Shown here piece after piece: positions 7,288 through 16,739 of a DNA stretch of 64,000 nt. Origin of the DNA: Streptomyces canus (GTDB lineage Bacteria > Actinomycetota > Actinomycetes > Streptomycetales > Streptomycetaceae); the NCBI RefSeq assembly GCF_030816965.1, contig NZ_JAUSYQ010000002.1, positions 10,158,001 through 10,222,000 of the forward strand, read 5' to 3'. Position 1 is the stretch's first letter, and each line of letters begins with the position of its first letter. The translations under genes were made by a program, and so were the position numbers. A model generated the notes under the pieces. It did no database searches, was not told the DNA's origin, and saw only the letters and a list, made by a program, of their open reading frames with translations.

Positions 7288-8177
7288 CCGAGCTCAGTCT
7301 GAAGGCGCCTGCCGTCACCGAGGGCCCGGCCGCCGCGACGACGGGAGCGCGGGAACGCGAGGTGTTCCTGCCGCGCGACGCCCGCCGCCGGGCGCCACTC
7401 AGCGCACTCCGCGGGCGCCTGCGCTGGCCGCTGGGCATCTACACGACCCCGGTCGCGATCCTCCTCGCCTGGGAGATCCTCGCCCGGGCCGGAGCGGTGT
7501 CGAAGACCTACGCCCCCGCGCCGACGTCGATCGTGAAGTCCGCCGTCGAACTGTGGCAACAGGGGGTCCTCGGGCCGGACTTGGCCATCTCGCTGCAGCG
7601 GGCCGGTATCGGTCTCGCGATCGGTCTGACAGTGGGCATCGTCACGGGGGTACTCGGTGGGCTGCTGCGCAGCGGCGAGTACCTGTTCAACGGCGTCGTG
7701 CAGGTGCTCAACACCATCCCCCTTCTTGCGGTGCTGCCCCTGATGATCGTGTGGTTCGGCATCGACGAGCTCACGAAGGTGCTGCTGATCTCCTTCGGTG
7801 CCGGTGTCCCGATGTATCTCAACCTGTTCGCCGTGATCCGGGGTGTCGACCAGCGGCTGATCGAGATGGCGCGCACGACGGGCGCGGGCACCTGGCGCCT
7901 GGTGACGCGCGTGCTGGTGCCCGGAGCCCTGCCGGGGTTCCTGGTCGGCCTGCGGTTCTCCCTCGCGTACAGCGTCCTGGGCCTGGTCGCCGCCGAAACG
8001 GTCAACGCCGACAAGGGACTTGGCTTCCTCATCACTCAGGGTCAGACGTATCTCCAGACCAACCAGGTCTTCGTGGGGCTGGTGATCTACTCGCTCCTCG
8101 GTCTGCTCGCCGACCAGTTCGTCCGAGCTCTCGAGCGGGTGCTGCTGCGGTGGCGACCCAGTTATGAGGCGTCATGA
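7284..8177 (+). CDS. ssuC: sulfonate ABC transporter permease (SsuC/TauC type)
   Basis: 297 residues starting at the ATGA overlap with the dioxygenase gene. Hydrophilic N-terminal 45 residues, then about six membrane helices of the BPD_transp_1 fold with the EAA loop (MARTTGAGTWRLVTRVLVPGALPGFLVGLR) that docks with the ATPase. The TYAPAPTSIV motif after TM1 and the overall length are typical of SsuC/TauC permeases for sulfonates, nitrate and similar anions. It forms an importer with the next two genes. Confidence 0.9.
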   Translation: MTELSLKAPAVTEGPAAATTGAREREVFLPRDARRRAPLSALRGRLRWPLGIYTTPVAILLAWEILARAGAVSKTYAPAPTSIVKSAVELWQQGVLGPDLAISLQRAGIGLAIGLTVGIVTGVLGGLLRSGEYLFNGVVQVLNTIPLLAVLPLMIVWFGIDELTKVLLISFGAGVPMYLNLFAVIRGVDQRLIEMARTTGAGTWRLVTRVLVPGALPGFLVGLRFSLAYSVLGLVAAETVNADKGLGFLITQGQTYLQTNQVFVGLVIYSLLGLLADQFVRALERVLLRWRPSYEAS

Positions 8178-8905
8178 GCAGCACGATGGCGACGGAGCCC
8201 CGCCGACAGACCGGGGCCGTCGTCGAGCAGGTGGTCCGTCGGTTCGGTGACCGAGTGGTGCTCGACCACCTCGATCTCACCATCGCCGACGAGGAGTTGG
8301 TGATCCTGCTCGGCCCTTCGGGCTGCGGCAAGAGCACCCTTCTGCGGCTGCTCGCCGGCCTCGACCGGCCCGACGGCGGGCGCGTGGAGGTCCCGGCGCG
8401 GCGGGCGATCGTCTTCCAGGCCGACCGGCTGCTGCCGTGGCAGCGGGTGCTGCGCAACGTCACGCTCGGCCTGCACGGTCCCGACGCGGACCAGCGGGCC
8501 CGTGACGTGCTCGCCGAGGTCGGCCTCGCGGGCCGCGAGAAGGCATGGCCCAAGGAGCTCTCCGGCGGCGAGCTCCAGCGGGTCTCGCTCGCGCGGGCCC
8601 TGGTCTCGGAGCCCGAACTCGTGCTGCTCGACGAGCCGTTCGCGGCCCTCGACGCCATCACCCGGCTGCGCATGCACGACCTCGTACGCGCGCTGCGGAC
8701 CAAGCACCACGCCGCCATGCTGCTCGTCACCCATGACGTGGACGAGGCGATCGCCCTGGCGGACCGCATTGTCGTCATGAGCAACGGCCGCATCGGCACC
8801 TCGCACGAGGTTCACCTCTCCGCCGCGGAACGCGAAGCGAGCGTCGCACGCGAGGAACTCCGCGCCACGCTCCTGGCGGACCTCGGTCTCGCCGGCCAGC
8901 ACTGA
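8174..8905 (+). CDS. ssuB: sulfonate ABC transporter ATP-binding protein (SsuB/TauB type)
   Basis: 243 residues, ATGA overlap with the permease. All ATPase motifs are intact: Walker A GPSGCGKST (47-55), Q-loop (IVFQADRLLPWQ), signature LSGGELQR, Walker B ELVLLDEPFAALD and the H-loop VTHDVDEA. The short LLPW segment after the Q-loop is usual in SsuB/TauB. It energises sulfonate uptake with the preceding permease and the lipoprotein that follows. Confidence 0.92.
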   Translation: MSSTMATEPRRQTGAVVEQVVRRFGDRVVLDHLDLTIADEELVILLGPSGCGKSTLLRLLAGLDRPDGGRVEVPARRAIVFQADRLLPWQRVLRNVTLGLHGPDADQRARDVLAEVGLAGREKAWPKELSGGELQRVSLARALVSEPELVLLDEPFAALDAITRLRMHDLVRALRTKHHAAMLLVTHDVDEAIALADRIVVMSNGRIGTSHEVHLSAAEREASVAREELRATLLADLGLAGQH

Positions 8906-8948
8906 CCTGCTCGAACACCCTCACCCAGCACAGAAAGCACGACAACCC

Positions 8949-10004
8949 ATGCGAAAGAGAACCACCAGACTCATCGGCGCAGTCGGCTCGCTCGCCCTGG
9001 CAGGCGCCCTCGCAGCCTGCGGATCATCGTCGGACACCGCCGCGCCGCTGAGCAACGCCGCCGACGCAAGCGACGCCAAGCACCCCGAGTGGAGCAAGTA
9101 CACCTTCACCATCGGCGACAACGGCGGTGACGGCAGCCAGGAACTGGCGAAGATCACCGGCGTGTTCGACAACGCCCCCTACAAGGTGAAGTTCGCCCGG
9201 TTCACCTACGGCCCGCCGCTCGTGCAGGCCGCGGCCTCGGGCGACATCGACCTCGGCAGCGTCGGCGACGTACCGCCGATCACCGGCGCAGCGAAGGAGT
9301 ACGGCTTCAAGGTCGTCGCCGTCAACCGCTCGCTCACGCCCGACCAGGCGGTGGAGAACATCATCGTGCCGAAGGGCTCGAAGCTGAAGACGGCCGCCGA
9401 CCTCAAGGGCAAGAGGATCGCTGTCCCGCAGGGCAGTTCGGCCCACGGTCTGGCCCTGAACGCGCTGAAAAGCGCCGGTCTCACGCCCAAGGACGCGAAG
9501 CTGGTCTTCCTCGACCCGGCGGCCGGCGCCACGGCGTTCAACACCGGGAAGGTGGACGCCTGGTCGATCTGGAACCCGCAGTCGGCGATCGCCGTCAAGA
9601 ACGGCGCGCGGATCCTGGTGAAGGGGCTACCCCCGATCGACCAGACGAGCAGCTACTACGTCGCCAGTGACACGTCACTGAAGGACAAGACCAAGCGCGC
9701 GGCTCTCACGGACGTTCTGAAGAGGCTGTCGCGAGAGTTCGCCTGGGCCGTCAAGAACCCCGATGAATACGCGCAGGCGCTCTCGAAGGAACAGGGCATC
9801 CCGCTGGCCGACGCCAAGGCGTCCCTGGCCGCCTACTCGAACCGGGTGACTCCGGTGGAGCAGTCGGACATCGAACTGGAGCAGAAGCTCGCCGACGCCT
9901 TTCTGGAGGCAGGTCAGATCACCAAGACGGTCGACGTCAAGTCGATCACGGACAACCTCCTCCCGGCCGGTTACGACAGCTCGAAGCTGAAGGTCACGTC
10001 ATGA
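8949..10004 (+). CDS. ssuA: sulfonate-binding lipoprotein (SsuA type)
   Basis: 351 residues with a lipoprotein signal (MRKRTTRLIGAVGSLALAGALAAC; lipobox LAAC, C24), so it is anchored outside the membrane. The body is an NMT1/THI5-like type II periplasmic binding fold: PPLVQAAASGDIDLGSVGDVPPI, then VPKGSKLKTAADLKGKRIAVPQGSSAHGLAL, a layout characteristic of aliphatic sulfonate binders. The order permease-ATPase-binding protein and the 4-bp overlap with the next monooxygenase gene place it in one operon. Confidence 0.92.
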   Translation: MRKRTTRLIGAVGSLALAGALAACGSSSDTAAPLSNAADASDAKHPEWSKYTFTIGDNGGDGSQELAKITGVFDNAPYKVKFARFTYGPPLVQAAASGDIDLGSVGDVPPITGAAKEYGFKVVAVNRSLTPDQAVENIIVPKGSKLKTAADLKGKRIAVPQGSSAHGLALNALKSAGLTPKDAKLVFLDPAAGATAFNTGKVDAWSIWNPQSAIAVKNGARILVKGLPPIDQTSSYYVASDTSLKDKTKRAALTDVLKRLSREFAWAVKNPDEYAQALSKEQGIPLADAKASLAAYSNRVTPVEQSDIELEQKLADAFLEAGQITKTVDVKSITDNLLPAGYDSSKLKVTS

Positions 10005-11321
10005 GCGCGGGACGGCGGCGGCTCCACCTCAACGCCTTCCTCATGGAGGCGGGCCACCACGAGGCGGCCTGGCGGCTCCCGCACAGCAATCCCCGGGCCG
10101 ACTTCGACCTACGGCACTGGATCGAACTGGCACAGCTGGCCGAGAGCGCCAAGTTCGACTCGCTGTTCCTCGCGGACGGCCCGGCCCTCATCGGCACCGG
10201 CGAGTTCCGGCCCCCGGGCCAGCTCGAGCCGCTGACACTGCTGACCGCCCTGTCCCAGGCGACCAGCAGGATCGGCCTCATCGCGACCGTGTCGTCGACG
10301 TACAACGAGCCGTACAACCTCGCCCGCCGGCTCGCGTCGGTCGACCACGTCAGCGGCGGCCGGGCCGGCTGGAACATCGTCACCTCGGCAGGGGCCGATG
10401 AGGCCGCCAACTTCGGCCTCGACACCCGCCCCGGCCACGCGGAGCGCTACGCCCGCGCCGACGAGTTCCTGAAGGTCGCCAAGGCACTGTGGGACAGCTG
10501 GGAGTCCGAGGCCGTCGTGGCGGACAAGAACACCGGACGCTACGCCGACCCCGCCCGCCTGCACCGGCTCGGCCACCAGGGCAGGTACTTCAAGGTGGCC
10601 GGCTCGCTCAACGTCGAGCGTCCGCCGCAGGGTTACCCGCTGCTCGTGCAGGCCGGTTCCTCGGAGGACGGCAAGGACTTCGCGGCCCGCCACGCCGAGG
10701 CGATCTTCACCGCGCACACGACATACGAGCGTGCGGAGGGCTTCTACGCCGACATCAAGGCACGGACCAGAGCCGCGGGGCGCGACCCGGACGGCGTCAT
10801 CGTCCTGCCGGGCATCGTCCCCTACATCGGCTCGACCGAGGAGGAGGCCCGGGCGCTCGCGCGGCAGTTCGACGAGCTGCGCGTCCCGGAGTACGGGCTG
10901 CGTCAGCTGGCCGCCGTGTTCGAGACCGAGCCGTCGGTCTTCGAACTCGACGCCCCGCTGCCCGAGTTCATCCTGGCTAGGCCGAAGCTGGAGGGTTCGC
11001 AGAGCCGTTCCGACCTGATCATCGATCTCGCGGTACGCGAGCAGCTGACGGTCCGGCAGGTCATCTCCCGGCTCGGGGGCGGACGCGGCCACTTCGAGTT
11101 CGTCGGCACGCCCGAGCAGGTGGCGGACACGATCATCGCCTGGTTCGAGGGCGGGGCGGCGGACGGCTTCAACATCATGGCGCCCGCGCTGCCGTCGGGC
11201 CTGGCGGCCTTCGTCGAGCACGTGCTGCCGATCCTGCGCGGCAAGGGCCTGTTCCGCGAGGAGTACGAGGGCACGACGCTGCGCGAGCACTACGGGCTTC
11301 CGGTCCCCGCGAACCAGTTCC

Positions 11322-11329
<8 letters not shown>
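10001..11329 (+). CDS. LLM flavin monooxygenase, NtaA/SnaA/DszA family
   Basis: 442 residues, ATGA overlap with ssuA. It starts LHLNAFLMEAGHHEAAWRLP and contains FDSLFLADGPAL, the SGGRAGWNIVTS flavin-site motif, VQAGSSEDGKDFAARHAEAIF and the family ending LREHYGLPVP. This group uses reduced FMN to oxidise chelators, sulfones or sulfonates (NtaA, DszA, SnaA). In this operon it very likely acts on an imported organosulfur compound, giving sulfite. It needs a separate FMN reductase, and none is visible in the window. Confidence 0.92.
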
Positions 11330-12076
<747 letters not shown>

Positions 12077-12080
<4 letters not shown>

Positions 12081-12889
12081 GCGGTACCGAGACGCCGGCC
12101 CTCCCGGCGTACGACGAGCCGTTCCGGCCGGAGCGCTCACCGGTTCTGTGGCTTCTCGAGCGCGAGGTCCTGCGCTTCCTCACGATCTGGCGCTACAGCG
12201 TCGTCGGACCGGTGCTGTCGACCGTGCTGTTCGTCGTGGTCTTCGGATCGGCCCTCGGCTCGCACGTCGACACGATCGACGGCGTCGGCTACGGCAGCTT
12301 CATCGTGCCCGGCCTCTTCGCCCAGGCGATCGTCAACGTCGGGTTCTTCAACGGGACGACCAGCCTGTTCGAGGCCCGCCGGGACCGGTACATCAACGAC
12401 GTGTTCGCGAGCCCGCTCAGGTGGTGGGAGATCAACGCGGCACTGGTGGGCGGCGGCGTCGCCCGAGGCGTCGTCGTGGGCGCGGGCGTCCTGGCGGTGG
12501 CCCTGCCGCTCACTCACGGCGGCGCCCCGGCCCGCCCCTTCGTCCTGCTGTTCGGCACACTCGGGCTGCTCCTGGTCGCCGCGCAGGTCGGCGTGATCGC
12601 GGGCGGTCACGCCAAGTCCCTCGACCATGTCTACTCCATGGAGTCGATCATCCTGATGCCGCTGGGCTTTCTCGGCGGTGTCTTCTACTCGGTTCACCAA
12701 CTGCCGCCGTTCTGGGACTACGTGAGCCGCCTCGACCCCGTCTTCTGGCTGGTCCAGGTCGAACGGATCGGGTTCCTCGGCCAGGGCGACGTCAGCGCAG
12801 GCTGGGCCCTCGCCGTGGTCTGGGCTCTGGCGGCGGCGCTGACGGCCTGGTCGGACGCGATGTTCGCCACCGGCCACCTCAAGCCCTGA
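12077..12889 (+). CDS. ABC-2 type exporter permease
   Basis: 270 residues from a GTG that overlaps the ATPase stop (GTGA). Six predicted membrane helices with the ABC2_membrane pattern: VVGPVLSTVLFVVVFGSALG, then IVPGLFAQAIVNVGFFNGTTSLFEARRDRYINDVFASPLR, a conserved cytoplasmic loop of daunorubicin-resistance-type and NodJ-like exporters. It pairs with the upstream ATPase, whose deletion suggests this exporter is no longer functional or uses another ATPase. The substrate is unknown. Confidence 0.88.
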
Positions 12890-12914
12890 ACCGCACGGGA
12901 AGGAACACAACGCC

Positions 12915-13247
12915 ATGACGAGCACCGGATCCGAACAGGCCCTGCCCACAGATGTGTTGGTGATCGGCGGCCCTGCGGGCACCTGGGCCGCGCTCAAGGC
13001 CGTTCAGGCGGCGGCCGACGTCGCCTTTGCCGACAAGGGATACACGAGCGCGCGCGGAGCGACTGCATCCGTCGGCACCGGCATCCGGTACGTGGACGAC
13101 GTCCCCGAGCTGCGCGAGGCCGCCATCCGCGGCCCGGTCATCGACACGGGCAACCGGCAGAACGTCATCGGCTCGTCGGAGACGATGGCCCGCACCGTCA
13201 ACGCCTTCGCCGACAAGGTCGTCCCGCTCATCGAGGAGGCCTCGTGA
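12915..13247 (+). pseudogene. truncated/chimeric FAD-dependent oxidoreductase
   Basis: 110 codons with a GGAAGGAA ribosome site. Residues 11-56 (DVLVIGGPAGTWAALKAVQAAADVAFADKGY then ATASVGTGIRYV) are the dinucleotide-binding start of a FAD-dependent oxidoreductase of the fumarate/adenylylsulfate reductase type, with one Gly missing from GGGPAG. The rest of the several-hundred-residue family is absent. From about residue 60 (VPELREAAIRGPVIDTGNRQNVIGSSETMARTVNAFADK) it reads like the 3' end of a different enzyme, possibly an LLM protein, but I cannot assign that part firmly. The stop overlaps the next GTG. It looks like an in-frame deletion fusion. Confidence 0.6.
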
Positions 13248-14336
13248 AATTCCTCGCCATCACACTCATCGTGCACCGCCCGGATCCCCTCACCGGGGTA
13301 CAGAAGCCGACCCACGACCGCTTCCGTGAGGTCCTCGACAACGCGCTGCTCGCCGAGGAGTTGGGCTTCGACGGCTTCGGCGTGGGGGAGCGCCACGAGC
13401 GGCCGTTCATCTCCTCCTCACCGACCGTCGTACTCAGCCATGTGGCCGCCCTGACGAAGCGGATCCGCCTGTTCACGGCCGTCACGACGCTCAGCCTGCT
13501 GGACCCGGTCCGGGCATACGAGGACTACGCCACCCTCGACCACCTGTCGGGCGGGCGTCTCGACCTGATCATCGGCAAGGGCAACGGCGCCGCCCAGCGC
13601 GACCTGTTCCACGTCACGCCCGAGGACCAGTGGGACCGCAACGCCGAGAGCTACGAGCTCTTCCGGAAGATCTGGCGCCAGGACAAGGTCACCGCCGACA
13701 CCCGTTTCCGCCCGCCGCTGACCGACGCCGAGGTGTGGCCGCGGCCGTACCAGCGGCCGGTGCGGGTCTGGCACGGCAGCGCGACCAGCAAGGAGTCGGT
13801 CGACCTGGCCGCGCGCTACGGCGACCCGCTCTTCTCGGCGAACGTCACCAACCCCATCGAGCCGTATGCCGAGTTGATCCGCTTCTACCGCGAACGCTGG
13901 GAGTTCCACGGCCACGACCCGGCCGACATCGCTGTCGGGGCCGGCACTGCGGGTACCTACGTTGCCCCCACCACCCAGGAGGCCCTGGCCGCGTACCGCC
14001 CGATCTTCGAATCCAACCTGGCCTTCTTCAAGAAGGCCGGCCTGCCGGTCGTCCTTCGAGAGCCTGGAGGACTTCGTCGAGCGCAGCTCGGCGCTGATCG
14101 GCAGCCCGCAACAGGTCATCGACAAGGTGCACCGCTACCACGAACAGTTCGGGCACACCGTGCTCCACCTGCATGCCGACGCGGGCGGGCTGACGGAGTC
14201 CCAGCACCGTGCCTCCCTCGAGCTGTTCCAGTCCAAGGTCGCCCCCGTGCTGCGCCGCGAGATCCCGGACCCGCCGTTCGCATGGGGGCCGGTGCTTCCG
14301 GCGCCGCCGCTCACCCAGGAGTCCGCCCATGTCTGA
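13244..14336 (+). pseudogene. LLM flavin monooxygenase with single-base frameshift
   Basis: Starts at GTG 13244 (MKFLAITLIVHRPDPLTG). Typical LLM features follow: LAEELGFDGFGVGERHE, YEDYATLDHLSGGRLDLIIGKGN, a DLFH...EDQWDRNAESYELFRKIW segment. At about 14050 the frame breaks: KKAGLPVV is followed out of frame, and the correct continuation (FESLEDFVERSSALIGSPQQVIDKVHRYHEQFGHT) resumes in another frame to a stop at 14336. One extra C in GTCGTCCTTCGAG explains it. Restored length would be about 364 residues. The 5' end overlaps the preceding stop and the 3' end overlaps the next gene, so the operon structure is preserved. It may be a sequencing error or a recent mutation. Confidence 0.85.
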
Positions 14337-15477
14337 CATCTCCCTCGGTGTCCTCGATCTGGTCCCGATCCCGTCCGGCTCGACGGCAGCCGATGCGCTG
14401 CGCAACTCCATCGACCTCGCACGGCAGGCCGAGCGTTTCGGATATGCCCGCTACTGGTTCGCCGAGCACCACCTCAATCCGGGCGTGGCCGGCACATCAC
14501 CCGCAGTCGTCCTGGCGCTGACCGCATCCGCCACCTCCACCATCCGGCTCGGTTCCGGGGCCGTGCAGCTCGGGCACCGCACGGCGCTGTCCACGGTGGA
14601 GGAGTTCGGTCTGATCGACGCGCTGCACCCGGGCCGCCTCGATCTGGGCCTGGGCCGCTCGGGCGGCCGCCCGCCGGGCCGGCCGGCCGCACCGTTGCCG
14701 ACGGCGACCCCGGTCGTCGACGGCCGTACCCCGAACGGCCTGCTGATCCCACCCCGCTTCTCCTTCGAGTATCTGCTCGGGTCACCCCGCATCGCGCTGC
14801 AGCGGAGGCTGCTTCTACTGCCGGGCGCGGAGTCACAGGACTACGCCGACCAGATCGACGACACCCTCGCCCTGCTCGACGGCACCTACCGCTCTCCGGA
14901 GGGCATCGAGGCGCACGTCGTGCCGGGGGAGGGCGCCGACGTGGAGGTGTGGATCCTGGGCAGCAGCGGTGGTCCGAGCGCCGAGGCGGCGGGCGCCAGG
15001 GGGCTGCGGTTCGCGGCGAACTACCACGTCAGCCCGGCCACGGTCCTGGAGGCGGTGGAGGGTTACCGGTCGTTCTTCCAGCCTTCCGAGTTCCTCGACA
15101 AGCCGTACGTCAGCGTCTCGGCGGACGTTGTCGTCGCCGAGGACGAGACGAAAGCCCACGAACTCGCCACCGGCTACGGCCCGTGGGTCCGCAGCATCCG
15201 TACCGCCGAGGGTGCCATCGAGTTCCCGACGCCGGAGGAAGCACGCGCCCACACGTGGACCGACGAGGACCGGGCCCTCGTCCAGGACCGCCTCGACACC
15301 CAGTTCGTCGGCTCACCGGGCCGGGTGGCCGACCAGTTGGAACAACTCCAGGAGGCAACGGGCGCGGAGGAGTTGCTCATCACGACGATCACCCACGACC
15401 ACGCGGACCGGGTCCGTTCGTACGAACTGCTCGCGGAGGAATGGCGCCGACGGGGCCACTCCTTCCAGTCGAGCTGA
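14329..15477 (+). CDS. LLM-class flavin-dependent oxidoreductase
   Basis: 382 residues, start ATG at 14329 inside the end of the frameshifted gene. MSDISLGVLDLVPIPSGSTAADALRNSIDLARQAERFGYARYWFAEHHLNPGVAG is the standard N-terminus of the MsnO8-like branch of luciferase-like monooxygenases; VELGHR/VQLGHRTALSTVEEFGLIDALHPGRLDLGLGRSGG is the FMN phosphate region. C-terminal FVGSPGRVADQLEQLQEATGAEELLITT fits. It closes the sulfonate operon that begins at 6391. Probably another organosulfur monooxygenase; the substrate is unknown. Confidence 0.9.
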   Translation: MSDISLGVLDLVPIPSGSTAADALRNSIDLARQAERFGYARYWFAEHHLNPGVAGTSPAVVLALTASATSTIRLGSGAVQLGHRTALSTVEEFGLIDALHPGRLDLGLGRSGGRPPGRPAAPLPTATPVVDGRTPNGLLIPPRFSFEYLLGSPRIALQRRLLLLPGAESQDYADQIDDTLALLDGTYRSPEGIEAHVVPGEGADVEVWILGSSGGPSAEAAGARGLRFAANYHVSPATVLEAVEGYRSFFQPSEFLDKPYVSVSADVVVAEDETKAHELATGYGPWVRSIRTAEGAIEFPTPEEARAHTWTDEDRALVQDRLDTQFVGSPGRVADQLEQLQEATGAEELLITTITHDHADRVRSYELLAEEWRRRGHSFQSS

Positions 15478-15671
15478 CGTTCGGGAGTTCTGGCTGCTCG
15501 GCTCTCCGGTTCCACCTCGGTGAGGACACGGTGGACGGTGGCACCGGAGGGTGCTGAGCTTTGCTCGCGCCCTCGCGCCCTCGCGGTCGCCGCGGTCGTT
15601 GACGTGGTCAGCCATGAAGCAAGTGGTAGGCGCACCCCGAAGCGAGCCGAGGTGGCTCCCTTCGCAAATAC

Positions 15672-15717
15672 TTGGCTAGCCACATGATTGCTGTTACCTT
15701 AATTATGTGGCCAGCCA
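15672..15717 (+). promoter_or_regulatory. promoter and MarR-type operator of the 15751 operon
   Basis: -35 TTGGCT (15672-15677), 17-bp spacer, -10 TACCTT (15695-15700). A long inverted repeat surrounds the -10: TGGCTAGCCACAT (15673-15685) and ATGTGGCCAGCCA (15705-15717), 12 of 13 positions complementary, 19 bp apart. Each arm also contains its own near-palindrome (TGGCTAGCCA, TGGCCAGCCA), so it can be read as two operator half-units. The MarR protein at 17813, last gene of this operon, is the likely ligand-released repressor. Confidence 0.65.
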
Positions 15718-15750
15718 CTCTTTTGGGTGGCCGAAGGGAATGGAGTCATC

Positions 15751-16656
15751 ATGAAAGCAATCGTTTTCGACCAGTTCGGCGGCCCGGACGTGCTGCACGA
15801 GGCGGACATCGAGGTGCCGCAGCCCGGCCCGGGCCAGGTCCGGGTCCGCGTGAAGGCCGCCGGGCTGAACGCGCTGGACGGCAAGATCCGCTCCGGGATG
15901 ATGGAGGCCGTCCGCCCGACGACCCTCCCCGCCGTCCCCGGTGGCGAGCTCGCCGGCGTGGTGGACGCCCTGGGTGAGGGCGTGCAGGACATACAGGTGG
16001 GCGATGAGGTGCTGGGCTGGTCGGACACCGGCTCGTACGCCCAGTACGCGCTGGCCACCACCGTGGCCGCCAAGCCCACGGGCCTCGACTGGCAGCACGC
16101 GGTCGCGCTGCCGGTGGCCAGCGAGACGGCCGAGCGGGTCCTGAACCTGCTGGAGGTCGCCGCCGGGGAGACCGTGCTGATGCACGGCGCTTCCGGAGCG
16201 GTGGGAACCCTGGCTGTCCAGCTCGCCACGGCCCGCGGAGCACGCGTGATCGCCACCGCGGGCCCCTCCAACCAGGAGTACCTCGCCTCGCTCGGCGCCA
16301 CCGCGACCGTGTACGGCGAGGGCCTGGTCGAGCGGGTGCGAGCGCTGGCCCCCGACGGCGTGGACGCGGTGTTCGACCTGGCCGGGAAGGGAGCCCTGGA
16401 GGACTCCATCACGCTGCGGGGCGGCACCGACCGCATCGTCACCATCGCCGACTTCGGCGCACGGCAGCTGGGCATCACCTTCTCCCAGGGGTCCCCGGAA
16501 CGCTCAACCGCCCGCCTCGCCGCCCTGGCCCAGGACGCCGCGGCCGGCAAGCTCGTCACCACCGTCACCGCCTACCCGCTCGACCAGGCGGCCACGGCCC
16601 AGCAGGTCAGCGACGCCGGGCACGTGCGGGGCAAGCTCGTCCTGACCGTCGGCTGA
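15751..16656 (+). CDS. zinc-free quinone oxidoreductase (MDR superfamily)
   Basis: 301 residues; ATG at 15751 with GGAATGGAG upstream. N-terminal GroES-like domain (FDQFGGPDVLHEADIEVPQPGPGQVRVRVKAAGLN), Rossmann motif GASGAVGTLAVQLA (about 149-162) and no catalytic zinc ligands, matching the QOR-type NADPH:quinone reductases. It leads a three-gene operon with an old-yellow-enzyme reductase and a MarR regulator. That set is usual for defence against electrophiles and quinones. Confidence 0.88.
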   Translation: MKAIVFDQFGGPDVLHEADIEVPQPGPGQVRVRVKAAGLNALDGKIRSGMMEAVRPTTLPAVPGGELAGVVDALGEGVQDIQVGDEVLGWSDTGSYAQYALATTVAAKPTGLDWQHAVALPVASETAERVLNLLEVAAGETVLMHGASGAVGTLAVQLATARGARVIATAGPSNQEYLASLGATATVYGEGLVERVRALAPDGVDAVFDLAGKGALEDSITLRGGTDRIVTIADFGARQLGITFSQGSPERSTARLAALAQDAAAGKLVTTVTAYPLDQAATAQQVSDAGHVRGKLVLTVG

Positions 16657-16739
16657 GCACGCCCGCCCACCGCCTCCCCACGACCACCCGCTGCCTCTTC
16701 GGTGACCGGCCGGTCACCGCCCTATCGAAGGATCCCCTC

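Noticed and set aside
15672..15977. ORF starting MASHMIAVTLIMWPATLL
   Set aside because: Its start lies within the promoter/operator and it overlaps the oxidoreductase gene out of frame; the hydrophobic N-terminus is a by-product of the AT-rich promoter.
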